Assembly: GCA_025059375.1 (NCBI GenBank)
Contig: JANXDO010000004.1
Span: forward strand, 142,177-206,176
DNA length: 64,000 nt
Source: Candidatus Nezhaarchaeota archaeon
Lineage (GTDB): Archaea; Thermoproteota; Methanomethylicia; Nezhaarchaeales; WYZ-LMO8
Direction of reading: 5' to 3'
Made by a program: the position numbers and the translations under genes. The notes under the pieces were generated by a model. It saw only the letters and a program-made list of their open reading frames with translations. It searched no databases and was not told the DNA's origin. Positions 43,410 to 52,887 of the stretch are shown here, piece by piece. Each line of letters opens with the position of its first letter. Position 1 is the stretch's first letter.

Positions 43410-45038
43410 TCAAAGATCCTGACCCCTTGAACCCATCAACCTAATTATCTTATATTCGTATCTTGAAATGGCTTTAACAAGAGGGCGAATAATCGTTATC
43501 TTAGAGTACATGCGAGTCAAATTTTCAAGATCCCAGCTCGTTAAGACTCCAAGAATTGGAGCTACCGTTAGATAAGCTACTAAGTAGACTGAGGCACACA
43601 TTGCAAGATTAATGATGCTCGGTAGTGGTGAGTATAGTGAGACTGGAATTATTGGTGTTACAGCAATTAGTGAAGCAAAGTATACTCTACTTGAAGCATT
43701 AAAGTCTACCTTAACATTGTACTTCTTAATAGCACATCTTAAACCGTAAAGAACTGAAACCCCTGTAGCGATTATTATTGCTATCAGTAAACCCTCAACC
43801 TTAAGATTGGCCGTTAATGGTACGGACAGAGCTGCAAAGAGGACTGCGTGAAGTATTGCTATCTTAAGGTTCATCGTCGAATCTCCAATACCGGCGAAGA
43901 AGCTATCCAAAACTGTTGAGCCCAAACCAGCAAGAAGGTATATCATAACATATGTGGACAAGTATAGAGGTGCGTAATGATAGCTCTCACCAAATAATGC
44001 ATGCACGAGACTCCTCGACATGGCAGCGACGAAAACAACAGACGGGACAATAAGCATCGAGGCGTACTTCACTGAGAGGGTAAACATGGTCTTCGCCTCA
44101 TCCCCATAACCCAACTTAGAGAAGCCTGGGAAGAGAGATGTTGCCACAGGTGTCGAGATGAGGGTTATGAGGACTGCAAGGTTTAGAGCAACTCCAAAGT
44201 TTCCAATCAACTCATTAGCGACAAAGTGAGCTAAAACAATACCTCGAAAGGTCAGAATGAAGCTATATAGGACTCCGGTCAAGTGTAGCGGGAAGCCGTA
44301 GGACATCATGCTTACTAAAACCCCCCTGGACCCACCTTCAAAGCTTGTACCTGCTTTCCAATAATCCTCCTTAATCTGCCTATAACAATGATAGACTAGG
44401 ACCAAGCTCAAAGCAGCCCCAGCAATATATGCTAAAACGTTTCCAACCACTGCACCAAGTATGCCAAAACCCATAATTAACAACATTGGACCTAACACCG
44501 CTCTAAATGCTTGGCGAACAACATCAATCATAGCATACTTCTTAATCTCTCCAAAACCTAAGAGGGTGCTGCCTGCAACTGTTGAAATGGGTTGAGCCAG
44601 AGCCAGGATTAACATCATCGCTACTAAGTGAGCCATCTCGGGTCTATTGATAAGCAAGCTTGTAAGTTGCTTAACGAAGACGAGGCCCATCGTGAAGATA
44701 ACAAATGAGATGACCAGGCTAAAGGTCAAGCTGGCTCTAAGTAGCCTTACCACTTTGCCGCTCTCTCCTCTAGACATATGTAATGCTATGAAGCGTGTCA
44801 AGGCTCGGCTTACACCATAATCTGTAAGCAGCATTAAGAAGCCCGGAACAACAAATGTTAGAGAGTAGATACCATAGAGCTCTGGACCTAATAGGCTGGC
44901 TATGGTAATCCCACATATAGCTGATAGTGCCGTCGCTAAAACTCCACCCCAGAATAGGTGAAAACTCCCACCAATAACCTCCCCTACAACAGACATCAAG
45001 AACCTGCTTCTATCCACGGATGCACTACTTGACGACAT
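43410..45038 (-). CDS. Polysaccharide/oligosaccharide flippase (Wzx/MOP family)
   Basis: The 542-residue integral membrane protein has about 14 hydrophobic segments and the MOP-superfamily start: GVLATALSAICGITIASLLGPELYGIYSL. It should flip lipid-linked saccharide to the outer face. It is the parent of the degraded copy at 42091-42270. It converges with the FkbM methyltransferase gene. The glycan context (GT4, ALG13-like, epimerase) supports lipid-linked oligosaccharide export. Confidence 0.85.
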   Translation of the reverse strand: MSSSSASVDRSRFLMSVVGEVIGGSFHLFWGGVLATALSAICGITIASLLGPELYGIYSLTFVVPGFLMLLTDYGVSRALTRFIALHMSRGESGKVVRLLRASLTFSLVISFVIFTMGLVFVKQLTSLLINRPEMAHLVAMMLILALAQPISTVAGSTLLGFGEIKKYAMIDVVRQAFRAVLGPMLLIMGFGILGAVVGNVLAYIAGAALSLVLVYHCYRQIKEDYWKAGTSFEGGSRGVLVSMMSYGFPLHLTGVLYSFILTFRGIVLAHFVANELIGNFGVALNLAVLITLISTPVATSLFPGFSKLGYGDEAKTMFTLSVKYASMLIVPSVVFVAAMSRSLVHALFGESYHYAPLYLSTYVMIYLLAGLGSTVLDSFFAGIGDSTMNLKIAILHAVLFAALSVPLTANLKVEGLLIAIIIATGVSVLYGLRCAIKKYNVKVDFNASSRVYFASLIAVTPIIPVSLYSPLPSIINLAMCASVYLVAYLTVAPILGVLTSWDLENLTRMYSKITIIRPLVKAISRYEYKIIRLMGSRGQDL

Positions 45039-45519
45039 GACCTACAGCTAAAAGTTAGCAGTTAATAACCTCTTTAAGCCTTTCAGCCTTCAAATTCTTC
45101 TTAGGAATCATAGCAACTGCCTTTCATACGGAAAGTTGCTTAAAAGATGAGGGATGGAGCTGCTAAGGTCAAGGATACTAGTATAAACCGAGTTAAGGGA
45201 ACTTAACACTAAGCTTGCCTTACACCTTTAGGTTATATTTAATCCCTCATGCTCAAAGCAACCTTGAATAATAAACTCAAAACGATTAAGTAGGTTAAGG
45301 CTAAGACGCCCATAAAGATAACCAAGCATGGATGAAGCCTAAGAGCTCATCGCATAAAACTTAAACAAATATATTTACCCATACCCTTGCTTTGAGCAAC
45401 ATGAAGCTGCCCCCAATGGAGCAATCATAAAGTTATACGCGCTGCTTAGCGTAGCATCGCTGAAAAGATCGTTAAAAGTAGATTCTGAATAGGGTAAGCT
45501 AGAAAAGGTTGAAACATCC
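45039..45519. other. Gene-free stretch between flippase and the broken MNT gene
   Basis: About 480 bp with no gene that I can support on either strand. It contains the upstream region of the flippase. No repeat or clear decayed gene was recognised. Confidence 0.4.
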
Positions 45520-46130
45520 CTACGGTGGCGCACCTACGATTTCTCGTAGAACCTCTTCGCTCAAAAACACATCAATCTTCCTCCACTTAACTCCAAACTC
45601 ATCTAACACTTTAAGGATGTCTCCAGCAGCTTCGCTAGAAGTCAGGATGCAACTTTCACCTAGCTTTGTTCCGCCCGACTTCGCAATGAGACCTCCTTTA
45701 CCCTTCCTATAAAGGCTGTATAGAACCCTCATTTTATCCTTATTGCTTAAGCCTGACATGTCGTAAAAGATTAGGGTGTAAGGTTTCAATTTTAAGGGCT
45801 TTAGAAAGACCTCCATTGGAAGCTTTGAATAGAGAACTCTCCCAAACTTAATCAACTCTTCTAGGAAAACTGGATTTATCCTCTTAAACTCCTCAATTGT
45901 TTCAGGGACGACGTGCAAGTTCATTCCGAGATTGCTCACAGCTCTAAACAGGGGGCTCCAACTCCTCCACATAGACGACTTGTCCTCAAAGATGACGAGT
46001 AAATCATAGTCTGAATATTCATCGTAATCCCCCCAGCGTAGCTTCCAAAAAGAATGATGCAGACAACTCCATCAAACTTGGATATGAGGTCAACAATCCT
46101 CCTTAAATTTGATGTTAACTCTTCTTTCAA
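45520..46130 (-). pseudogene. MNT nucleotidyltransferase interrupted by a -1 shift in a G tract
   Basis: The frame from TTG 46130 gives ...ILFGSYAGG, then leaves the family sequence. Shifting at the G6 tract (46030-46035) restores DYDEYSDYDLLVIFEDKSS and runs to the stop at 45520. The joined product is 203 residues with the minimal-nucleotidyltransferase signature GS-x4-G-x4-SDYDLLV, including the two catalytic Asp. One missing G (7 to 6) explains the shift. The start overlaps the HEPN stop by 4 bp. MNT proteins act as antitoxins by modifying HEPN toxins. As drawn, the active site (SDYD) lies after the shift, so the product is inactive unless recoded or misassembled. Confidence 0.82.
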
Positions 46131-46465
46131 TCACCTAAAACACGCTCCATACACTCAATAACCTTCTTAGCCCTCTCCCCATCAATACCCTCATACCCTA
46201 AGGCCCCATAAGCACCCCAAAGTTCATCAATATCCCCAGAAATATGTGGGAACCTCTCCTTCACCCAGTGAAGCCTCCTACTATGGGCGCTCCTAGGATG
46301 CAGATGAAAGTGAAGCCCCTCTAAGGCAGCCAAAGCCTCAATAGTCTGTTTAACAGCCTTAATCGCTAAGTCACCAACAACCGTAAACCTCCCCTTCTCA
46401 AACTCATCTAAGGCTGCAACCCTTTTCTCACGAGCAGCCCTAACGTGAATTTCAACATCACTCAT
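46127..46465 (-). CDS. HEPN-domain protein, partner of MNT nucleotidyltransferase
   Basis: The 112-residue all-helical protein fits the HEPN family: SDVEIHVRAAREKRVAALDEF, AIKAVKQTIEALAALEG, and a C-terminal region with HPRSAHSRRLHWVKERF, where the Arg/His RNase-type motif would lie, though its R-x4-6-H form is not certain. It directly precedes the MNT gene with a 4-bp overlap, the usual HEPN-MNT toxin-antitoxin layout. TATA-like AAAAATATATT lies about 20 bp before ATG 46465, suggesting a near-leaderless transcript. Because MNT appears broken, the HEPN state is of interest. Confidence 0.75.
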   Translation of the reverse strand: MSDVEIHVRAAREKRVAALDEFEKGRFTVVGDLAIKAVKQTIEALAALEGLHFHLHPRSAHSRRLHWVKERFPHISGDIDELWGAYGALGYEGIDGERAKKVIECMERVLGD

Positions 46466-46973
46466 ATAGACTACACAATATATTTTTAATTCTTAATAAG
46501 AGAATTTTCTTACTCGCAAGAAATTAGTTCGACTAGCTTCATGAACTCCTCTACCCAACTAGAGGAAAAGCTTCAAATCCAAACATCTCGGCAACGCAAG
46601 ATTAGATGCTGAAGAACAGTTAGTTATTATGGGATACAGCGTTGACCTGCCTTAAAGCTGAGTAAAGACCCTAAACCTCAGTCTAGTGTTCGAATGGCTT
46701 AGTGAAGCTTCATGCCGGTAGGACCGCTTGAGATTACGATCTTTAGAGCTCGTTTTGAATACTATTGATGTCCACGCAAGCCTTCTACTTAATATCATAT
46801 TGTTAATTATACTAAGCCTTAATCAACAGTAATACGGCGATGCTGTTAAGAACCATGAGTTTAAAGCAGTTACCTCAGCTACATCCTCGGCATCAAAGCT
46901 CACAGATTATCATAACAATTGTAGCTGGGTCCAAGCTTACACATCAAATTTATCATTTTAAGCGTCCTTAAAG
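46466..46973. other. Gene-free stretch between HEPN and the GT4 gene
   Basis: About 510 bp with the HEPN promoter at its start (46471-46482) and no supported gene elsewhere. Confidence 0.4.
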
Positions 46974-48092
46974 CTAAGCTACCAACCCCATTATATTCTC
47001 AAGCTTCTCCTTAAACTTTTCAAACGTGAACTCTCTCGCAATCATTAAGGCTTTTCCTCTAAGCTCTTCCGTCTTTCCTTCACTTATTATCTCTCTTATG
47101 ATTCTTGGGACATCAACTATACTATGGTATCCCAAGCTCTGGTCTATTCTAGATGTTATATCGGTCCAGACCCCTCCATCTGCATAGACTATTGGTATAC
47201 AGCCTGATGCTATAGCCTCGACGACTGCTATCCCAAAGTGTTCTGGAAATGGTGGGTGTAAGTAAAATGCTGCTTTACTTAAAAGCTCCTTCACCTCACC
47301 TCTTGGTACATTGGTCAACATAGTAACGTTTTTCACGTTTAAGCCACTCATTAAAGACCTCAACCTCTCTATGACCTTCCTAGAGTATCGTCCACTCGAG
47401 CCAACTAAGTAGAACTTGAATTCTGGCATCTCTCTTGCCACGTAAATTATCCCTTCAAGGTTCTTCTCAGGTGAGAAGCGTGATATGGTTATGATCATGT
47501 CCCCCCTCTTTTCTGCATGCTTCATGAAGAACTCAGGATCGATGCAAGGATGAAGAACTTCTAACTTAAACCTATCGCCGTAAAGATCCTTAAACTTTGT
47601 TAAAGTCCAAGAGCTGTTAGCTAATACCAGCCTGGGCTCACCATACACTCTATTCCCGATGAACTTGATTAAACCATCGTACAGCTTCCAATGTAAGCTT
47701 GACCTTCCACTGGGGAGCAGTGCTGGATAGTGCACGTACACTACATCTGCCTTTGTAGGGGCATTAGAGCTGACATCAATTAAAAGCTTGCTGTCCCTCT
47801 TAACTTCATTCAGAAGCTTTTCGACGAGTGCAAGTCTTCGAAACCTAACGAACCTTCCACTAACAACCCCCTCCAGAACTTTATACCAGCTAGGTAGGCT
47901 CTTAGCAACGACTCTTGGTCTATAGTTTGGTGATAACAGCTTTAACGTCTTCTCAACACTCTCAATTGAGCTGCAGTATGTATATACAGTTACGTCAAAC
48001 CCCAACTCCTCCAAGGCCTTGGACATGTCTAGAGTTAGCTTCTCCCCACCACCAGCAAGCTCAAGAGTGACATTAACAAGAGCTACACTCAT
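46974..48092 (-). CDS. GT4 glycosyltransferase (ALG2/ALG11-type)
   Basis: The 372-residue GT-B enzyme has the N-terminal acceptor domain start LVNVTLELAGGGEK and a C-terminal donor domain with TISRFSPEKNLEGII and FPEHFGIAVVEAIA (E-x7-E variant). The size and EHFGIAVVEA match ALG11-like mannosyltransferases of lipid-linked oligosaccharide synthesis. It probably adds a hexose to a lipid carrier at the cytoplasmic face. It lies alone between two 500-bp gaps in the glycan region. Confidence 0.82.
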   Translation of the reverse strand: MSVALVNVTLELAGGGEKLTLDMSKALEELGFDVTVYTYCSSIESVEKTLKLLSPNYRPRVVAKSLPSWYKVLEGVVSGRFVRFRRLALVEKLLNEVKRDSKLLIDVSSNAPTKADVVYVHYPALLPSGRSSLHWKLYDGLIKFIGNRVYGEPRLVLANSSWTLTKFKDLYGDRFKLEVLHPCIDPEFFMKHAEKRGDMIITISRFSPEKNLEGIIYVAREMPEFKFYLVGSSGRYSRKVIERLRSLMSGLNVKNVTMLTNVPRGEVKELLSKAAFYLHPPFPEHFGIAVVEAIASGCIPIVYADGGVWTDITSRIDQSLGYHSIVDVPRIIREIISEGKTEELRGKALMIAREFTFEKFKEKLENIMGLVA

Positions 48093-48605
48093 ATCCTCGC
48101 AACCTAAATTAAAAGAGATGTCTAGGATGCAATAAAACTAATGCTTGAACACTTAACTAGCATAGGCTCAAGGCTAAGTTAAAGGAGTATGGAAGCATGC
48201 TCGCAAGGTCCATTAGTCCCAAGCGATAAATTAATGTAAGGAGCTCGTTGAAATTGATGACATCATTCTAGGCCAATAATGAGCTAAGATCTAATTTACG
48301 CATCGAATACCATGGCCTCGCAAACTTAAACCCCCTATCACCAAACAAGCACTAACTTGAGTAATGAGGTCATAGTGAAGTACCATAAGTGATATCGGGT
48401 CCCTAAGCCTCACTCAATATTGAGCCCCATACTCTAAGCACTTTCGATCAACATCACGCTCAATCACCATCAGTATTCATAGATCGACGTTCATCAACCA
48501 CGAGTTACAGCTGAGCGCTTGAAGTTACGTCATACATTGAAAGCGTAGACCAATAAATAGCTACTCTGTATTCAAATTTCCACCACTGTCCGATGGCTTT
48601 CTTTA
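48093..48605. other. Gene-free stretch between GT4 and the second flippase
   Basis: About 510 bp with no supported gene. The stretch is AT-rich, without long frames or repeats that I noticed. Confidence 0.4.
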
Positions 48606-50138
48606 TCAACTAATCCCTCCAACACGAAAGACTTCTATTAAGACAAATCTTTTAGCAGCTCTTAGGAAATCTCTAAACCATGAAGATAAGGCATAGCTGA
48701 TCACCAGGTATGCTAATCCAGCTACGATCACGTGCGTCAGTAATATTGGCATATCACGCCAGAAGAGCTCAATGATGATGCTATTAGAGCCTAAAAGCAC
48801 ATAGCATAAAGCGCTACATACACCAGCTACCATGAAGGGAGCGATATCGCGCCAAGGAATCTTAAAGTCAATGACCTTCTTGGTCATGTGATAGTATGTT
48901 GGTAGGAAGATGCACCAACTTACAAGCCAACCAATGGGGTATGCAGAGGCGAGAAGGACTGCATTGCTAGAGTGTAGAAAGATAAGGAGTAAAATGGAGC
49001 CTATAGATAAACCGACTACGAGCGTTATCGTTGATAGGAGAGACCACTTAAACAGCTTACTCTTAACGTAATCCTTAACCGAGACATCAGGCTTTAAATC
49101 AACTTCCTCGCGTCCACCAACAACCGAGCCGAAAATTCCTATGACCCCTTGAATTAAAGCGAGAACACTTGTGATAAAAACGATCCAATACGCATCACGA
49201 TAAACGGGATTTAGAAGTGAGATTAGTGATGGGGCAAGACATAGGACTGTCGTAAACATGAAGAGGGTTATTGCAAAGTACAGCCTAGTGACCTCCTCAA
49301 CATCCCTTGCACTGCCACCACGAAGCATCTTAGCGTATAGACTCGAGGATGTAGCCCCACCATAAGCTATGGGACCTCTCAAACTGTAGCCAACAGCCAT
49401 GTAGGCTACGGGGACCTCAGAGCGAGACAAGAAAGCAAGTAAGATGCTATCGACCCCCCCAAGTAAACTATTAATAACACCTGTAAAGGGAATTAAAGAC
49501 CCCTTAAACCACCTCTTAGCGAGAGAGAAGTCAATGCCATCCCACTTGACCCCTCTCGCGCGAAGGAGGGTGAATGTGATGATGCCTGAAACTAAGAGGG
49601 CGAGGGTTACGGTAAGCAGTGCGCCACCAACACCTAGATAAAGGAGAGCAACTAGAAGATAGCTTAAAGGCAGCCTTAAAGTCTCGTACACGATGGTGCT
49701 GTAACCGTAGACCTCAGGGGCAACAGTTCCCGGAATTGCTAATAGAAAGCTCAAGATTATCGATATTGCTAGCAAGAGAACACCATAAGTTAACATGCAT
49801 TCAAGTCCCCAGCCTGTTACGTACAAGTACAAGCCGTAAGCGACTACACAGTAGATGACCAGGGCCAAGGGCAAGTAGATCGTTGTGAGCATGAGGCCTG
49901 TTCCAAAGGATCCTGGGACACCACGAGCAATGGATCTGGGGTACCAGTAGCTCCACAACCCCATGGGCATGTTTAAGTAACTTATCAAACTTATCGTGAG
50001 TATCCATAAACCAAATTCTTCGACGCTAAGTCTACGAGTAACGACAATGATGAAGCCCATGCTGATCATAAGCCTAACGACTAAGGCAGCAAAATTTAGG
50101 ATGCCAGCATAGCGAAGCCTAATACCGTCACTGGCCAT
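48606..50138 (-). CDS. Second flippase-like membrane protein (MOP superfamily)
   Basis: The 510-residue protein has about 13 hydrophobic segments, an N-terminal RRLSVEEFGLWILTISLISY typical of MOP flippases, and a mid-protein cytoplasmic loop (DLKPDVSVKDYVK). Its sequence differs clearly from the first flippase. It may export a different lipid-linked saccharide or the same one at another stage. Confidence 0.8.
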   Translation of the reverse strand: MASDGIRLRYAGILNFAALVVRLMISMGFIIVVTRRLSVEEFGLWILTISLISYLNMPMGLWSYWYPRSIARGVPGSFGTGLMLTTIYLPLALVIYCVVAYGLYLYVTGWGLECMLTYGVLLLAISIILSFLLAIPGTVAPEVYGYSTIVYETLRLPLSYLLVALLYLGVGGALLTVTLALLVSGIITFTLLRARGVKWDGIDFSLAKRWFKGSLIPFTGVINSLLGGVDSILLAFLSRSEVPVAYMAVGYSLRGPIAYGGATSSSLYAKMLRGGSARDVEEVTRLYFAITLFMFTTVLCLAPSLISLLNPVYRDAYWIVFITSVLALIQGVIGIFGSVVGGREEVDLKPDVSVKDYVKSKLFKWSLLSTITLVVGLSIGSILLLIFLHSSNAVLLASAYPIGWLVSWCIFLPTYYHMTKKVIDFKIPWRDIAPFMVAGVCSALCYVLLGSNSIIIELFWRDMPILLTHVIVAGLAYLVISYALSSWFRDFLRAAKRFVLIEVFRVGGIS

Positions 50139-50372
50139 CTAGCATCGAGCATAGAGTAGGAAGAAGACACTTGAATTTTTATCCTTACTGAACCCCTCAT
50201 TAAGAGCTACTAACATCTAAAAGTCAAAGCCGAGGACTTCACAACCCCCTTCAACGTGTTCTGCAAGAATCTGTGATAATGGTCCAGAGACACCTTCATC
50301 ATGACATGGAAGTCTTAAGACCTGCTTCCTCATGATCCGTAACTTGACTTCATAGAGGTCGTAGTGCAAAAA

Positions 50373-50877
50373 CTACTCTGCTCCACTCTTTACACGCTCA
50401 ATTAAGTCTTCGTACGTGGCTTTTAAGGTAGCCATTCTGTTAAACTCCTCTTTAAACTCCATCATACATGCTCAAACGTTAACCATTTTGGGCCTTCTAG
50501 CATCCGCCAAGTGTATTGATAATGGTCTATTAGTACCTATGACCTTTACATGTAAAGGGCCTACGAGACCGCCCAACACGTTAACCTACGACAGCTTTAA
50601 CTTTGATGGCCGTGTTAAGAACTAAGGTTATACATGATAGATTTAGCTGCAGATATGCCTAGATCCCTGCGAGTGTATGTAACCAGTATGGGAGGCGTCG
50701 TCCCTCGTCGTCTAAGCCTCCATAAGACCCTCAATGACTTAAACCACCTCGTACTTAAACATAAATCTGCATTACTAAAAAGAGGATTCATTCACGTCTC
50801 GCATCATTAGGCACCACATTGCAGACCCTTACAAGGCCTTCTGAGTGGACTACGAAGCACTCTTACTCTAAGTCCAT
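50373..50877 (-). pseudogene. Decayed minus-strand gene of unknown family
   Basis: Starting from an ATG at 50877 with GAGGAG upstream, coding-like peptides appear in shifting frames with stops between them: ECFVVHSEGLVRVCNVVP, then TTRDDASHTGYIHSQGS, then VLGGLVGPLHVKVIG and RPLSIHLADARRPKMV, then MMEFKEEFNRMATLKATY ending at TAG 50373. The order and direction are constant, so this looks like one gene of about 165 codons that has lost its frame. I do not recognise the family. Chance open stretches are the alternative. Confidence 0.45.
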
Positions 50878-51069
50878 GCTTACTCCTCAATTTTATGTGA
50901 AGACCTCCTATGATCGGGGATCTTCTACTACATACTATACAGTTCTGATCTGTTCATTCCATAACTGAGATTAAGACGCTCCCGCTCGTGCTTACATTAT
51001 TGGAGCTGCCTCACAAATCGCAAAAGGCCAACCTAAAAGTTAAAGCATGTGGTTAAACACGTTAAGGCA

Positions 51070-52029
51070 CTACTTGACATGTCTGAGAAGTATCTTGGCT
51101 ATCTCCCTAGCACCGTTAGGAGACTTTAATGTCATTGGTCCAGCCTCATTCATAGCCCTCCTAATAGCATGAGGCTCTACCTTATCAATGAATATAGCTC
51201 TAAGTTTCTCTGCATAGACTTCAACGTCTCGTTTCACGGCCCCCAGCCTTACTCTTGGGTTCCAGACTATGATTGTTGGCTTCCCGTAAGCTAGCCTAGC
51301 TATTGAAGCCGTCAGACCCTGCTGAGTTATGACTAGGCTGGCATTGGCAATCCACTTATGAATATCGCTTGTGTACCTAAACGCCATCCACTTGGGGTTC
51401 CTCTTTAAATAACTCTCTGGATCCACATCGCCAGTTTGGAGAACAACATTTTCAAGCTCCAACTTCTCTACAGCATCAAATAGCTCTTTGTAGCCTAAAG
51501 TCCCAGTCGTCACTAACACGTAGCCGAGATCTCTAGGCTCATAGAGAGGGGGCTCGTAAACAGGACCTACAACCACACCCTTAGGATACATTTCAAGCTG
51601 CTCCTCCCAATGGAGGAACACAGTGGCGCCGATCATTTCCAACATCTTAATAGCCCTCGAAGGTATCTTGAAGTGCTCTATAGCCTCAATAGTGAATAGA
51701 GGCTTTAACAGGACCTTGGATATTAAGGATAGAGGTATGGAGAAGTTTGAGCCTGTTGAGAAAACAGCATTAAACCTGCATTCAAACGACAACTTTAATG
51801 ATTGGTATAACGCAATAGCCCACCTATGGACACCCTTATAGAGAGCTTCACCTACTTTCCTCGGGATGATCTGCCTAAATATCTCTCCATAATTCTTAAA
51901 CTTATTCACTAGGTAGTCATAACCTTCAGCAATGACTATGACGTTATCCCTAAATCCAAGATTCAATAATTCGTGAAGCACAGCAAAAGCGTAGCCAGCA
52001 TGACCACCATAACCTGCAATAATCAACAA
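51070..52029 (-). CDS. ALG14-ALG13-like fused glycosyltransferase (GT28-type)
   Basis: The protein (about 320 residues) joins two domains. The N-terminal half (LLIIAGYGGHAGYAFAVLHEL...NAVFSTGSNFSIPLSLISK) resembles ALG14/PssD/EpsE, the membrane-recruiting half of UDP-GlcNAc transferase. The C-terminal half (LVTTGTLGYKELFDAV...HKWIANASLVITQQGLTASIARLAYGKPTIIV) resembles ALG13/PssE, the catalytic half. In eukaryotes the two are separate chains. The likely reaction is transfer of a hexosamine to a lipid-linked sugar. I prefer TTG 52029 (AGGAGG upstream); TTG 52065 and ATG 52056 are alternatives. Confidence 0.75.
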   Translation of the reverse strand: MLIIAGYGGHAGYAFAVLHELLNLGFRDNVIVIAEGYDYLVNKFKNYGEIFRQIIPRKVGEALYKGVHRWAIALYQSLKLSFECRFNAVFSTGSNFSIPLSLISKVLLKPLFTIEAIEHFKIPSRAIKMLEMIGATVFLHWEEQLEMYPKGVVVGPVYEPPLYEPRDLGYVLVTTGTLGYKELFDAVEKLELENVVLQTGDVDPESYLKRNPKWMAFRYTSDIHKWIANASLVITQQGLTASIARLAYGKPTIIVWNPRVRLGAVKRDVEVYAEKLRAIFIDKVEPHAIRRAMNEAGPMTLKSPNGAREIAKILLRHVK

Positions 52030-52072
52030 CTTACCTCCTCTACCCTCTACCACCATCTTGCACAACAGCTCC

Positions 52073-52792
52073 TTAACATAGTAGTTCTCTAGGCCTCACT
52101 AAGTCCCCCGCAGCCTTCAACACCCATACACCCTCTTTTTCAGCCCTCTCCAATAGATCTGGTAGAGCTAGGCCTACATAGACTACCCTCACTATTCTTG
52201 GTCTAAGCTTGTCAGGGTGCACTCTCCTTAACTTCTCAATCTTCTGGTTAATCTCATCGATTACGCTGGATGAAGCTCTAACCGAGGCTTCACCTATGAT
52301 ACATAAGTCACCTAACACACCATATATGTTCAATTCGAGTTCCGGTAAAATCAGAGAAGTAACATCAACATCGTAGCCAATCTCCTTAAGCCTATGCTTA
52401 ACGACTATCCTAGCCTCCTCCTCAACATCAACAGTAATCTTCTCAAGAGTACGTTCAACCCTAGTTAACCTGAGATCAAGCTGCCTATACATACTGTTGA
52501 AGTCCTCCCTCAATCTCTCAATCTCACTCCACGTCCTTGCCTGCTCCTCCCTCAAAGCCTTAATCTCCTCCCACATTTTCGCTTGCTCCTCCCTCAATCT
52601 CTCAATCTCACTCCACGTCCTTGCCTGCTCCTCCCTCAACTTAGCTATCTCACTCCAGATCTTCACCTGCCCCTCAGCTATAACATCAAGCCTCTTAAGT
52701 ATCTCTGATAATCCAAGATAACCAGCTACAGCATAGCGAAACTCCAAATCCTTCTCTAGTAGCTCAAGGAACTCTTTCTTCAATCTCTCCAA
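52073..52792 (-). CDS. DUF3782-like coiled-coil protein with nuclease-fold-like C-terminal domain
   Basis: The 239-residue protein has an N-terminal helix (FLELLEKDLEFRYAVAGYLG), a coiled coil (about residues 40-110) with four 14-residue repeats of the form EEQARTWSEIERLR, and a C-terminal alpha/beta domain (ARIVVKHRLKEIGYDVD..., ELELNIYGVLGDLCIIGEASV, VVYVGLAL) like PD-(D/E)XK nuclease folds seen in archaeal DUF3782 proteins. The function of the family is unknown. It precedes the ALG13-like gene by a few bases on the same strand. Confidence 0.72.
   Translation of the reverse strand: MERLKKEFLELLEKDLEFRYAVAGYLGLSEILKRLDVIAEGQVKIWSEIAKLREEQARTWSEIERLREEQAKMWEEIKALREEQARTWSEIERLREDFNSMYRQLDLRLTRVERTLEKITVDVEEEARIVVKHRLKEIGYDVDVTSLILPELELNIYGVLGDLCIIGEASVRASSSVIDEINQKIEKLRRVHPDKLRPRIVRVVYVGLALPDLLERAEKEGVWVLKAAGDLVRPRELLC
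52505..52675 (-). repeat. Four 42-bp coding tandem repeats in the coiled-coil gene
   Basis: Residues 40-96 are four 14-residue units, each about 42 bp. Units two and four are identical in protein (EEQARTWSEIERLR) and nearly so in DNA, pointing to recent expansion. Confidence 0.8.
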
Positions 52793-52887
52793 CGAAGACT
52801 ACCTAGAACACCTACAGTTACAAGCAATATTTAAAAGTGATCTTAAATGTGATTGAGCAAGCCTCTACGATAATGCGGGGGTGGATA

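Noticed and set aside
50416..50625. 69-residue plus-strand frame in the glycan gap
   Set aside because: The opposite strand shows consistent decayed coding peptides, so this is more likely their shadow.
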